From Caprella mutica (Eukaryota; Arthropoda; Malacostraca; Amphipoda; Caprellidae): a stretch of 64,000 bases of DNA. The DNA is taken from contig CANNZV010001601.1 in the NCBI GenBank assembly GCA_947561585.1, forward strand, positions 1 through 64,000, written 5' to 3'. The notes below the pieces were generated by a model, which saw only the letters and a list, made by a program, of their open reading frames with translations, was not told the DNA's origin and did not search any database. This document shows positions 1-13,000 of the stretch, piece after piece; position 1 is the first letter of the stretch, and every line of letters starts with the position of its first letter. Both the position numbers and the translations under genes were made by a program.

Positions 1-727
1 ATCTTGCTTTGGTTGCTCAAATCATCTTTTTTGGTTGCTCAAATCATCTTGCTTTGGTTTCTCAAATCATCTTACTTTGGTTTCTCAAATCACCTTGCTT
101 TGGTTGCTCAAATCATCTTGCTTTGGTTGCTCAAATCACCTTGCTTTGGTTGCTCAAATCATCTTGCTTTGGTTGCTCAAATCATCTTGCTTTGATTGCT
201 CAAATTATCTTACTTTGGTTGCTCAAATTATCTTACTTTGGTTTCTCAAATCATCTTACTTTGGTTGCTCAAATCACCTTGCTTTGGTTGCTCAAATCAC
301 CTTGCTTTGATTGCTCAAATCACCTTGCTTTGATTGCTCAAATTATCTTACTTTGGTTGCTCAAATCATCTTGCTTTGGTTGCTCAAATCACCTTGCTTT
401 GATTGCTCAAATTATCTTACTTTGGTTGCTCAAATCATCTTACTTTGGTTTCTCAAATCATCTTACTTTGGTTGCTCAAATCATCTTACTTTGGTTTCTC
501 AAATCACCTTGCTTTGGTTGCTCAAATCATCTTGCTTTGGTTGCTCAAATCACCTTGCTTTGGTTGCTCAAATCATCTTGCTTTGGTTGCTCAAATCATC
601 TTACTTTAGTTGCTCAAATCATCTTACCTTGGTTTTTTTCCAATCATCTTACTTTGGTTGCTCAAATCATCTTGCTTTGGTTGCTCAAATCATCTTGCTT
701 TGGTTGCTCAAATCATCTTGCCAAGGA
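1..727 (+). repeat. 23-bp tandem array (~31 copies)
   Basis: The unit reads CTTGCTTTGGTTGCTCAAAT plus CAT and repeats every 23 bases. Variants include GGTTTC for GGTTGC, TTACTT for TTGCTT, CACC for CATC, and GATTGC for GGTTGC. Most divergent units are at the right edge (about 600-650). The left edge is cut by the window. Because no unit has a stop on the plus strand and 23 is not a multiple of 3, all three plus frames stay open; the resulting Leu/Phe/Cys-rich frames are not genes. The array lies in the intron after exon c. Confidence 0.97.
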
Positions 728-3700
728 TATTGCATGGCACTTCATTGCATCATCTCCTTAGTTCATTTACATGCAAAGTGATACGTCTCGAGATTTAGAA
801 ACCGATACACGAATTCAATAAAGCAAACCATATCTCAGAGATGAATACCGTGCTCGCTTTGCTAACTGATACATATAGAGTTATTAGGGACTGCAGTCAT
901 GGCTCTAAGAGCTCATTCTTCACAGACAATTTAGCGTTGTTAATGGCCTTACCTGTTTTTCAGGGGTTTGTTCCACTACACTAATTCTGACTGCACTACC
1001 CCATTGCCTTGCAGGGGTAACTTATTTCTCTAGGGACGTAAAATGTTTTCGTAGGTACATGATTAATATTACTATTAACTTAGGTACATGATTTTTAGTT
1101 GGGAACTTATAGAGAAATATCATCAGAAAATTCTACGTTGAAAGTATCACCGAAAAATCCATTCCGTGCCTAACTATTTTGACTAATCTCGATGCAATAT
1201 TAATTAGTATTCAACGAGCGTCATTTTTAGATAATTACTGGCGATCGATCAATGGAGTTGCCAGGAGAATATTTCGAAGCCGATTATAGGGATTAAGGGA
1301 TAGTGCCCCAAACTTTTGAGGGGATTATTAATAGAAATGCTATTGGGTAATCTTTTTTAACGGTGTGAAGAGAGAGAATTTAAGGATTGAACTATCAACC
1401 AGAAGATTGGAGATAAAGCGAAATCGAGGAATTGACCATCAAACTTTATGTGAAGGGTTATGCCGATTGAATTTTCCAACATTTCCACTTTCAGTTCACA
1501 CTATGAATGTTCTTATGATATGAGACAGCAAACTTGTAATTTACTAATGTAAGTCGTATATCATCTGCCGAACACGTGCATGACTACTTTTATAGTTCAG
1601 ATTGGCCTTTATAAATTGTAAATTTATCCGAATATGAAAATATCTATTTAATGAATAAATTATACATTGATTCAATTCCTTTTATAAATAAAACTACTTT
1701 TCAGTCTACCTACAAAGCATATTTAGTGCAATGAGTATTATTTTTCAAACATTTATTTCGAATTTTAGAAATCGTAATCAACCTACTTTGGGAAATTTCT
1801 ACAAACTCTCTAATAGGTGCCTTTCACTGATTATTAATTGTCTGTGTTGAAGGCAACCTGTAACTTCAACACTGTTTGCATATCTCCCCGTTAATTTTAT
1901 CCATTTCAAGCTAAGTAATAGTTAAATATCGAGAAATAAATGAATAACTAAAAAATGACATAGTTATATTCTAAAAGCTTTCTAAAAAGATAAGGCTATA
2001 ATGAAAAAATAGTATTACATATTGTGGGTTAATTAAACTCTTTATATTCTGAAAACGTGTCTGTTAAAAATGTATTACATTAATCGTTTGCAAATCTCTT
2101 AGCAAAAAGATTGTAAGGTTGCGTCTTGTATTATTGCACATTTTCTATAAGGAATACAAGCATGGCGTATACAATACGAGTTGATTAGCCAATGTAAGAA
2201 TCTCCCAGTTATGGATAATAAATGTCAAGCAAAGAAGTACTTAGATAAAGTATTTATGTGTAGAGAGCTGTGAGATTTTCACAGAGAGTTTAGAATGGGT
2301 ATAAAAAAAACTGATATTATACCTAGGGTGTGGTACCAGAGTCAACCTTGAATGGTTAGATTTCTCTGTACTTCCACACTATATATATTTGAGATTTTTC
2401 TATCTAGAGGAAGTGGAGAATTAGAAACCCTACACTCACCTAGGAGAATCTCTCTAGTTCTGTGCCCCTAGGCACAGAATAGTTTCAGTATTCTAATAGT
2501 ACGTTGTAGATTTTACTGTGTTGTAAAACATTTCGTCTGTATCACTGTACCAACTACTATTAAAGATAACAGAATTGTTGTTCTCCTATCACTTGAATCC
2601 TTCAGTCTTCTTATGTCCGTATAAGTCCATAGTCTATTTGACACGTTAAGAATTCCGTGAATCAAGCCTCTTAATCTTAATAGAGATTATTAATAAATAA
2701 ACGAAGACAAGAAATATTTAAAGAGTAATGAGTAAATAACAGTTCAGAACATACCCTAGTGGTAACCTCAGTTATTAAGCCAAGACTTAATATTAAAGAA
2801 GTTAACAGTCTGCACTGTGACGAATAATAAATGAATATAGTTTTAAATGAATCCTATATGTGTCCAATATAAACGCACGTGCCCATATTTTAGTTATATC
2901 TCCTATTTAAAGTATATATGACCATATAAGTGGAACTTATTTGTAAGTTTTTCTACCGTTTCAACTAACTTGAAATCGGGTTGAGAAAACTTCTTCGAAA
3001 TATTGTTTTCAAAAATATTGAAGCCGGAAGAGTTTATTTCTACAGATATTTTAGAAAAATAATATATAAATATAGTAAATATGAAATATGGAAATGATTT
3101 GATAACATTGAATTAAATGATATTATCAACTATTGTAAAACATAATACCGTATTGCCAAATGAAAAATGAAACTTTGATCACTCCAAATACCATATAGTT
3201 ATTAATTGGAATAATGATTTTTAAAATATATATGCAGTGCGATTCAATATCAGTTTGTTCACTTGGAGTGATTCACACGGTGGTAAATCTACTAGATTGT
3301 CGGAGACTTCATCGAGATCATTAGATTAGACAACCAAAAACACAGTAATAGAAACCAGAATAGGGTATAATATAGTGCTTGTGCCCTCTGCGTCATTTTA
3401 GGGTCATTATTATTGACACTAAAGAGATGAATACAGTAGAAAATCAAAATTCGTTGGGGATACGATCCAGATAATTCCACGAATTAGAATATCACCAAAT
3501 TAGGAAAGTTTCCCACCGTTCCTTCAGAAATGATTTGTTGTCATTCAAAGTGAAAACCACCAATCAAGAACAATTGTATGAATTGAGATGTCAAATAGCT
3601 ATAAAAAAAATTTAGAAGAGGGTGAATTAAAAGACTTTAAAAGGATGGCGGACTTGGAGTGTAGGCAAGGAAGACCCTACACGCAATATGAGATGACTAA

Positions 3701-3754
3701 TTAAGCTAGAATGAATTATAATGATCTTTTGAACATAAATATATAAAAACTCAC
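728..3754. other. AT-rich intronic DNA without recognisable genes
   Basis: This stretch lies between the 23-bp array and the donor of exon c. I see no exon-like open frame. A small perfect hairpin lies at 2458-2479: arms TTCTGTGCC and GGCACAGAA with a 4-base loop. The part around 2260-2620 (TATA-like GGGTATAAAAAAAAC, later ATTGTTGTTCTCC) is somewhat reminiscent of a solo LTR, but ends and target duplication could not be found. Confidence 0.5.
2458..2479. other. Perfect 9-bp inverted repeat
   Basis: TTCTGTGCC at 2458-2466 is the exact reverse complement of GGCACAGAA at 2471-2479, with loop CCTA. It is more GC-rich than its surroundings. It may be part of a decayed mobile element. No function can be assigned. 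Confidence 0.6.
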
Positions 3755-3960
3755 TTGAAGTTTTGTGTGGAAGTGTCTGTAGGGTCAGAGAACTGGTTCA
3801 CCTTCTCCAAGATGGACTCTATGAAGTCATTGTGCCCCGCTATTCTCGTGGTGATGACTGTGAAAGCGTGCCACTGGTACTGAACCAGGATTGAGAGCAT
3901 GGCATGGGCCTGGTGGTGAATGGAGGGCGCCAGTTGGAGGATGAGCCCAGTTTGAGACGC
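3755..3960 (-). CDS. Nmdar2: NMDA receptor subunit 2, third coding exon (amino-terminal domain)
   Basis: This 206-bp exon starts after an acceptor ATTTTTGCAG (AG at 3962-3961) and ends before a consensus donor GTGAGT at 3754-3749. It encodes 68 residues plus two bases: [20 protein letters not shown], then [20 protein letters not shown] and [10 protein letters not shown]. The LQLAPSI..Q..AML.I...Y.WH.F.V.T pattern is the conserved GluN2 amino-terminal domain core that follows NADNSGLE. Phase 0 at its start fits exon b exactly. The next exon should begin with one base completing the split codon and is not in the window, so intron c-d runs off the left end. The downstream ligand-binding and pore regions are therefore outside the window. 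Confidence 0.93.
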
Positions 3961-3962
3961 CT

Positions 3963-6878
3963 GCAAAAATGAATATTTAGAGAATTAATGGAGTGTTGAT
4001 AAAGAAAAAATAAAGTCACTTCATTTCACCAATTTAAAGGCCATGATTTGAATTTGTAAACAACTCCCTTTTCATTATTATATAATTTTGAAAGTAAAAT
4101 GTTTATCTCGCCTTTTTCTCATAATCAATTAGTGATATATTTAATTTCATTAACGGTTTACACCGTTATATATTAATTATAATAATTATTGAGTATCGAC
4201 ATTCATTTCTTCATTGAAGAATTAATGTCTGACATTTCACGGAATACAAGTTATCAAATGACAGAAAATAATCTTCATCACAACATCAGGATTCCCTTTA
4301 TATTATAATTGTAAGATATCATTTGAACATTTCAAGTACAATTCCATTACGTTTTCACAGTCAAAAAGAAGGAGAGTGCGAGATGAAGGTTCAGAAGTCT
4401 ACCTAAATGTAGCGGAATATTCAAACAGAACTAATTTGTAGTCGAAGGCGCCTAAATCATGTAAATTGGGAGTCTAATTAGCAATCAGTGAGGATAAACA
4501 CTGAAACTAAGGTCGTAAACATGAACTACAACTTAAATTTGCATCAATTGCACTGGGCAGCGAGTGATTAAAAAGGAACACAAGATGACGATGTAGAGTA
4601 AAGGGCCGTACACACGTAGGGTTTTTTAAGTCTTTCCACCAGATTTTTGCTAAGCTCCTCCTACTTTTTCCACGAGAATATAAGAAAAAACGATATAATT
4701 ATTATTTATTTTAGTTGGTATCCATGATACCTGCAGAAATGGAGAAGAATTTTAACGATGTTTCAATGGATAGAAAGGTTTCACTCTATCAATGTTGTAA
4801 CTATTTAACTTGAATAATCATTTTTAATTATAAAACTATTCTCAGATGAAGGTTAAAGTGCAATATTTATATTTATCGAAATGGAAATTGCTGTTTATGG
4901 TATCATGAATAGGTCTTGGGTCACTTTACATGGTAATGGCTACAATAAATGCATTCACTTCAATAACTTCATCACTGAAAGTTTATTGGCAGCATTGTTC
5001 AAGTTCTGGAAGTGTCCTATTGGCTTGGATTGATTGATTGTGATGGAATTTCCTGAGTAGCCTCCAAAGTTACAGAATTGAGATGATATTGTATTTCATT
5101 CCATGACTCGAGAAACATGGGCAAATTTTCAAGACCATTTGGTTCAAGTACTATAAATAAACCGAAATTATAATACGAAACCAGAGGAATCTGATTTACA
5201 AATGTTCAAAATATATCAGATAAACAGTAATTAGATTTTATAAAGTTATTGAGTACTCAGGATTCTCTTCGTTTAATAAATGCTTGGTAAACTCAATTTC
5301 AAAATCTGACTGAATTATACGCTTTCATTTTAGGTGAATACGAAGCGAGATTTCAAGCTAAGCCTCTTTGACATATCATAGACAATCATCACCATCCATA
5401 TTAGTTTATAACTGAAATGATTAACAATGATGTAGCGATTGGAAGCAAATAACAACATACAATAACCTCGAGTACCTTTGATAATGCGATCAAACGCTAC
5501 ATTCAGATGCACCCATTTGATATTGAGTAGTTTACAATATGATTTAGTTTTCGATTCCATTTCGATATAAATACCATAGTCGCCGGCTTTTGTAAATTGA
5601 CCAATAACAAACCAGCTGACTACCAGATAAACGGATTAATTTTAGACATGATGATAATTGAAAGGAACAAATCCAATTTAGTTACAGAATAATTGTGTAT
5701 TCTATCCAAAACCATCAGATACGAAAAGCAAATGCAAATTTCCAGTATTAATTGAACTACGCTTCGCGACAGTAATGAACTTAATTTATAGTCAACACGG
5801 CCGAGTTAATTTAGAACACCAAGACAATTAGCCACTGTTAAGTATTTACTGCATGTTCATGTTAATAATTAAAGACTGTCCTACAGAAATTTTGAAAGCT
5901 GATCAGGATTATTGGTAACTGATACTTCGAATCGAATCGGAAATGATTGATGTCACTTACACGCCTCTTAGAGTCCAAAGCTTGTGATTTCAGAATAGAC
6001 ATGTGCCGCAACAGTTTGCTGTTTGAAATTCATGGATTGGTGTGCCACAGCAAGGCATTCATTTACATAATAGAACTGAACATACCCATCCAGTAGAAGA
6101 TGCAAACGGAAATTAATGTTTGAGATCGACAGTTTGTGTTCTTTGAGCTCCAGCGCTATTGGCTAGGGGCACCAACGTAAATACGTCAGTCTTGATTTAT
6201 TAGGGCTGAAAGAGATACAGTGACGTAGAAAAATACTTTGAATATACCAATAGATCACTCCACAAGATAATTTATCTCGATCAATTTCATTTTACTATAT
6301 CTTTGAGAGAATATTTCTTAGGAAAGCGAATGTACATTTTGAAACTGTTAATTCGTAAACATGAGATGAATAAATGGAATAATATATTATTTACACGAGT
6401 AAATATAAATAGACCTTAATTTGAAATTTACAGTAATTATGAGAGTTTCTAAGTAAAATTTACTATAGTAACATTTGAAGGAAAATTTTAAAGAGGTCCT
6501 ACCGAGAAAAATTCACCGTCACATATTTAAACTCTTTCAAGCTTCCAATAAGCAGAAATTTATTTAATTCAAAAGTCCCCATGAATAATGAACAAATAAA
6601 AATTGAACAATTTTTTTTCCACATTCCAAATGAAATATGAGTAAATGATTGGCGACTCTTTTCTCTAAAATGTATCACATTGATGCAAGGTACATTTGTA
6701 ACCATTGCAGATGATACGGGAAGCAAGATAACACCTTGATGTACAGCCAGTCCCCTGCAGATCCATCATAGAGGCTGTCTCCATCTAACAAGATCGAAGA
6801 GCTGACAGAGATGGTCTTGAATCGCCAATGAAGTTGAGGTGGTGAATACATGGATATAGACATTCGAGCACGGTAACC
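3963..6878. other. AT-rich intronic DNA; one hairpin-element fragment
   Basis: No gene is recognised. At 4679-4700 the words ATAAGAAAAAACGATATA and a following ATTATTATT run match one arm of the hairpin element at 62048-62217. A segment at about 6730-6860 is richer in G and C and open on the minus strand, but has no convincing splice sites. Confidence 0.5.
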
Positions 6879-7700
6879 TTATATACTAGTATGGGGTGCG
6901 ATACAAAGATACTCATATGAATCATATCTTATATACTAGTATGGGGTGCGATACAAAGATACTCATATGAATCATATCTTATATACTAGTATGGGGTGCG
7001 ATACAAGGATACTCATATGAATCATATCTTATATACTAGTATGGGGTGCGATACAAAGATACTCATATGAATCATATCTTATATACTAGTATGGGGTGCA
7101 ATACAAGGATACTCATATGAATCATATCTTATATACTAGTATGGGGTGCGATACAAAGATACTCATATGAATCATATCTTATATACTAGTATGGGGTGCG
7201 ATACAAGGATACTCATATGAATCATATCTTATATACTAGTATGGGGTGCGATACAAGGATACTCATATGAATCATATCTTATATACTAGTATGGGGTGCG
7301 ATACAAGGATACTCATATGAATCATATCTTATATACTAGTATGGGGTGCGATACAAAGATACTCATATGAATCATATCTTATATACTAGTATGGGGTGCG
7401 ATACAAGGATACTCATATGAATCATATCTTATATACTAGTATGGGGTGCGATACAAAGATACTCATATGAATCATATCTTATATACTAGTATGGGGTGCG
7501 ATACAAAGATACTCATATGAATCATATCTTATATACTAGTATGGGGTGCGATACAAAGATACTCATATGAATCATATCTTATATACTAGTATGGGGTGCG
7601 ATACAAAGATACTCATATGAATCATATCTTATATACTAGTATGGGGTGCGATACAAAGATACTCATATGAATCATATCTTATATACTAGTATGGGGTATA
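6879..7700. repeat. 50-bp tandem array, 16 near-identical copies
   Basis: From 6901 the unit ATACAAAGATACTCATATGA (first 20 bases) recurs exactly every 50 bases up to 7700. A partial copy of the unit end precedes it. Copies are almost identical: one site alternates AAAGAT/AAGGAT (AAGGAT in copies 3, 5, 7, 8, 9, 11), and one copy has GTGCAA for GTGCGA. Each unit carries ATACTAGTAT, a 10-bp palindrome, and CATATG. Decayed half units continue to about 7865. Confidence 0.98.
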
Positions 7701-7865
7701 ATGCCGAGATAGCAATACATAATGATTTATATGCTAGTATAGGGTGGATTCCAAGATTCTCATACCTTATATACTAGTATGGGGTGTGATACCAAGATAC
7801 TCATCCCTTATATAATTGAATAAGTTATAACTCATTTATCCATGCAAGTCATACCTTATATACTT
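7701..7865. repeat. Degenerate tail of the 50-bp array
   Basis: Partial and diverged units (TTATATGCTAGTATAGGGTG, TTATATACTAGTATGGGGTG, CATACCTTATATACTT) follow the homogeneous block. This is the usual look of an array edge that has escaped homogenisation. Confidence 0.85.
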
Positions 7866-8137
7866 TGAATAAAAATAAAATAAACCAAAATGCTCGTGCA
7901 TAATTGCAATGTAATGAAGCAGAACATTTGAACGAACATATTGTTCACTTGGAACACACTACTAAATTACTGGTAAACTATTGAAGATTGAAAAGAGCGC
8001 CTCAAAATATTCTATTAAATTAACAAATTGGCCAATCAAATTTTCCTCACAGTTAATTAGTACATATTCTAAAGTTCTATTAAAAATAAATGACTTATTG
8101 CTACCTAGGGAATAATGTTTGTCCTGGAACATTGTAA

Positions 8138-8937
8138 CAGTATTGCCAATATTGTAACAATATTGCCAGTGTTGTAACAGTATTGCCAATATTGTAACAA
8201 TATTGTTAATGTTGTAACAATATTGTTAATGTTGTAACAATATTGTTAATGTTGTAACAATATTGCCAATGTTGTAACAATATTGCCAATGTTGTAACAA
8301 TATTGCCAATATTGTAAGGAAATATTTGGAAATATAGGAAATATTGTTACAACATTGGAAATAGTGTTACAACATTGGCAATATTGTTACAATATTGCCA
8401 ATATTGTAACAATATTGCCAGTGTTGTAACAGTATTGCCAATATTGTAACAATATTGGTAATGTTGTAACAATATTGCCAATGTTGTAACAATATTGCCA
8501 ATATTGTAACAATATTGCCAGTGTTGTAACAGTATTGCCAATATTGTAACAATATTGGTAATGTTGTAACAATATTGCCAATGTTGTAACAATATTGCCA
8601 ATGTTGTAACGATATTGCTAATGTTGTAACGATATTGCTAATGTTGTAACAATATTGCCAATGTTGTAACAATATTGCCAATGTTGTAACAATATTGCCA
8701 ATGTTGTAACAATATTGCCAATGTTGTAACAATATTGCCAATGTTGTAACAATATTGCCAATGTTGTAACAATATTGCCAATGTTGTAACAATATTGCAA
8801 ATGTTGTAACAATATTGCCAATGTTGTAACAATATTGCAAATGTTGTAACAATATTGCTAATGTTGTAACAATATTGCCAATGTTGTAACAATATTGCCA
8901 ATGTTGTAACAATATTTGTAAAATGTTTTAACAATAT
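8138..8937. repeat. 20-bp tandem array with internal inversion (~40 copies)
   Basis: The plus-strand unit is CAATATTGCCAATGTTGTAA. From about 8340 to 8397 the orientation is reversed (GTTACAACATTGGCAATATT), and it switches back through a near-perfect palindrome, GTTACAATATTG C CAATATTGTAAC, at about 8386-8410. An interruption GGAAATATTTGGAAATATAG precedes the inverted part at about 8318-8338. The minus frames are open by periodicity (20 residues per three units) and are not genes. Confidence 0.96.
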
Positions 8938-9201
8938 TGCGACGATTGTACCCAATAAATATTGTTACTTTCATAATCTATTTAATGACTATTTTACCAA
9001 TTAATATGTACCATATCTATTTTAAATAAACCTAATATGTTAATAGGAATTTATCTGAGCTTATCTATAATCATGGTTAAACATCTTAGTAACAATATTC
9101 AATAATAAATATGCTGTTACTTTTCAATATTTATTACAGCTTACTCATTACAGCAAATTATTCATAACAATTATTACATGCTTAAAATATTAAAAAAAAA
9201 T
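8938..9201. other. AT-rich spacer between two arrays
   Basis: Unique AT-rich sequence of about 260 bp between the 20-bp and 53-bp arrays. Nothing recognisable. Confidence 0.6.
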
Positions 9202-10018
9202 TACCGTAGACTTTAATATCATTATTGTCAAGCTATCATAATATTTAAAGTCTTTACCGTAGACTTTAATATCATTATTTTCAAGTTATCATAATATTTA
9301 AAGACTTTACCGTAGACTTTAATATCATTATTGTCAAGTTATCATAATATTCAAAGTCTTTACCGTAGACTTTAATATCATTATTTTCAAGTTATCATAA
9401 TATTTAAAGTCTTCACCGTAGACTTTAATATCATTATTGTCAAGTTATCATAATATTCAAAGTCTTTACCGTAGACTTTAATATCATTATTGTCAAGTTA
9501 TCATAATATTTAAAGTCTTTACCGTAGACTTTAATATCATTATTGTCAAGTTATCATAATATTCAAAGTCTTTACCGTAGACTTTAATATCATTATTGTC
9601 AAGTTATCATAATATTCAAAGTCTTTACCGTAGATTTTAATATCATTATTGTCAAGTTATCATAATATTCAAAGTCTTTACCGTAGACTTTAATATCATT
9701 ATTTTCAAGTTATCATAATATTTAAAGTCTTCACCGTAGACTTTAATATCATTATTGTCAAGTTATCATAATATTCAAAGTCTTTACCGTAGACTTTAAT
9801 ATCATTATTGTCAAGTTATCATAATATTTAAAGTCTTTACCGTAGACTTTAATATCATTATTGTCAAGTTATCATAATATTCAAAGTCTTTACCGTAGAC
9901 TTTAATATCATTATTGTCAAGTTATCATAATATTCAAAGTCTTTACCGTAGATTTTAATATCATTATTGTCAAGTTATCATAATATTCAAAGTCTTTACC
10001 GTAGACTTTATTATCATT
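9202..10018. repeat. 53-bp tandem array with 318-bp higher-order period
   Basis: TACCGTAGACTTTAATATCA recurs every 53 bases from 9202 to the partial copy at 9997, making 15 full units. Each unit spans a short hairpin AAAGTCT-N7-AGACTTT and the word GTTATCAT (reverse complement ATGATAAC). Diagnostic variants repeat at 318 bp (6 x 53): TTATTTTCAA with TTCACCG at 9381 and 9699, and TAGATTTT at 9631 and 9949. Confidence 0.97.
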
Positions 10019-13000
10019 AGAGACAAATTGTTTTGTTCAACTTTATATATTTTAAAAATAAATTAGATTAGATATATAAGTAACGAATGTTAAAAAATAT
10101 AAAAAATTAATTATTGAAAGTGACCAGCTAAAGTTTGATCGATAATCAATATCACTAATCAATAAAAAAATATATGATTGACTATTTTTCAATAATCATC
10201 ATATAAGAGAAGTTCTAAATATATAAACGTTGAGTTCACCATTTTTCACCTTTCCACATGGAGATCACACCTTCTGAATATAAAAAGCGACTTGGACGTC
10301 AGAGATTAGAGTCCATCCCCTGAGAAGCTAATCTGACGCAGGCAGTACTGGGAAAGACGTGAGGGAGTGTTTTTACCGACAGCTGCCCAACAATTTTCTC
10401 CTACTGCTCGATACCCAGGCAACAAGGATTTTTTTTCCTAGGATATTAAGGGAATGTCCCAGGGAAGAAAGATTAATCCCTGGAATTAAACTTTGTTGTC
10501 AGGGTAGGAGAGCTGTAAAATGTGGAGCATAACACGTTTGCTATGGTTGAGTACATAGAGAATATAGATGATTGAGGTAATTTGTAGGTCATTTTATACG
10601 TGAGAGTGAATATTCCATTTCGTTTCTCAGAGTGAAACTTAAGAATGAAATTGCTATTACGAATTCTCCTGTAATTCGGCCCCAACACTTTAACACGTTG
10701 AATCTGTGACGATGAACACTGATGGTACACTGTACAACGGTATTACTTAGGTTATTATTGGACAGCTTGTTTAAGTCACAAACTTTCTACTCAACTGTCT
10801 AAAATTTGAATGAATACATGAGCTATTTTTAAAGGTTTTTTCATCTCAGGTATTCATCTGTTTCATCATATTTTATTCATATCTTAGAAAATTACTATTT
10901 TACTATTCAGAACATATGTACGCTGTTTTTGAACTAAATTTAAACAGCGACAAAATAGTTACTAAGTAAAATAAAGACAGGAGGAAATAAATTAATCTAA
11001 TAAATAATTCCACGTGATTGAATATTGTATTTATATAATTTTGTAATAAGACTGCTTAGTGATTTTGATATAATTTTCTGATTTTTCATGATTTGAGCGA
11101 ATGTCTGAATTCATAATTTTATTCGAGTGCATTATTATATATACGAGGGAAAATGATTATGTTCATTGTTATTAAGATACTTACGTATCTTGGCTGCTTT
11201 CAGGGATATTTTCTGGATCAGTATATTATTTTCTGTTTATTATGTCCTGAAGTAACTTCCTTAAAATCGTCCCTTCACGAACAAATAAAATGTACACACT
11301 CTACTCTTCATGGAATTCTCTCCTACAAGTTAACTTAAAATTTCACTTCTTAATCTTTGGTGGCATACGCGACAAAAATCAAATTTGTTTATAATATTAA
11401 TATTTCTTCATTTGAGTTTATGTACAATAACACTGAACACTCCTTTGGAATATATTATCATGTGATTTTATATATATATTCAGTTTATAGATATATTTAA
11501 ATATACATATAATTACCTTTACAATTTAGCAATTAGTAATTCTGGTGGTATTCAAGACTTTCTTTGAAAGAATTTCTATCGATACTTGAAATAAGTTTAG
11601 CAATCTTCTTCAAATTATTCTCACAATCATATCGTTCATCTCCTCCACAGTTAACTTCCAGCGGTTAACATTTCCTCCACTGAAGTTAACTCCATAATTC
11701 CAGTCCTACTTGCCTCCAAGATGAACTCGAGTGAAGGCTACATTTGGCCCGATAATGTTCAAAGCTCCAGCAAATGGAATAAGCAAGGAAAGAGGACACG
11801 AGTATTGGTAAAGTTGTTTCATCTTTTAAGAAGTCGCAGCAGCCTATGTATATGTATAGACTGACTCTCGGCCAATTTATCGAAAAAGCAGCCTGGAGTT
11901 AGATTTGTTACGAAAGTTGGAGTGATTTGTAAGCAAATCTACAAAGAGTTTGCGAATTTGGTAGAAACCCACCCGTTGTGCATGGAAAATTAAATTCTTG
12001 GCAAAAGGGAACCGTTCGTAGAATTGTGTGTTTGAAATTATTTAGGAAATTCCTTGTGGAAATGAAAAGAATTTGAATTACAATTAAATGTGTGCAGATA
12101 AATTTGGATTCCGTTAAGATGACCGCTAGTGGAACATATGTAGTATCAAGCATTATATTGAAATTAAAAGTATGAACTTTTTTATTCAAATAGGATATTA
12201 TCGAAAGACCTGCTTCGATACACTCAATTCATAACAACTAATTTCACAAATAGAGACTGAAAAATAGAATATTGGATGAGATATAATAAATTATTAGGTT
12301 AAAATGAACTAAAATTTCGAAATGGATATCATTATTAAATCATAGATATACAGCTAATATTAAACAGCTGCTCACTCTGAGCAAAAAAACTTAAACTCAA
12401 ACGGAAATTAAACTACATTATTTACAAAAACTTATTGTTCTAAATAATCAATTTCATAATCAATTTCTACACAGATTTTGTAGCTTGCGGTTGTCATATA
12501 ATAGGAGTGAACGATATATTCTATCCCAGTTATTTCCATCCCAGATAAAAAATAAATGCCAAATTTACTAGTTCAACGAGAGTTAGGTTAATTGTCTGGT
12601 TGAGGGACTTCGATAGAGAGCAACTGTTTACCTTACTGAATATTATAACCTTTTTTAGAGATAGGAGTCACTGTGATGATGTCCTACAGGTGAGAAGAGT
12701 CTCTGCATTTTGCTAATTTCACAAACCATAGTTTTTACTTTGTTATCTTGTAACCAAACCAATTTGAAAATATCTGCTACCATTACAGATTATTAGAATA
12801 TTTTCTTCTTGTAAATGTGAAATTATTGAACTGTAAAAGAATCGATAAAATACACTGAACATGCTCTTCGGAGATACTTAGTCGTATCCAATCGCAGGCA
12901 ACTTCGCTGTATTGGATAATCCGCTTACAGTTCAACACAAACCGAAACTCAAAGGACTCAACCCGATGTTTTATCTCAGTTATCCTATTGGCCAAACATT

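Noticed and set aside
2260..2620. Solo LTR of a retrotransposon
   Set aside because: TATA-like and LTR-end-like words are present, but no matching terminal bases, target duplication, primer site or coding remnants could be shown.
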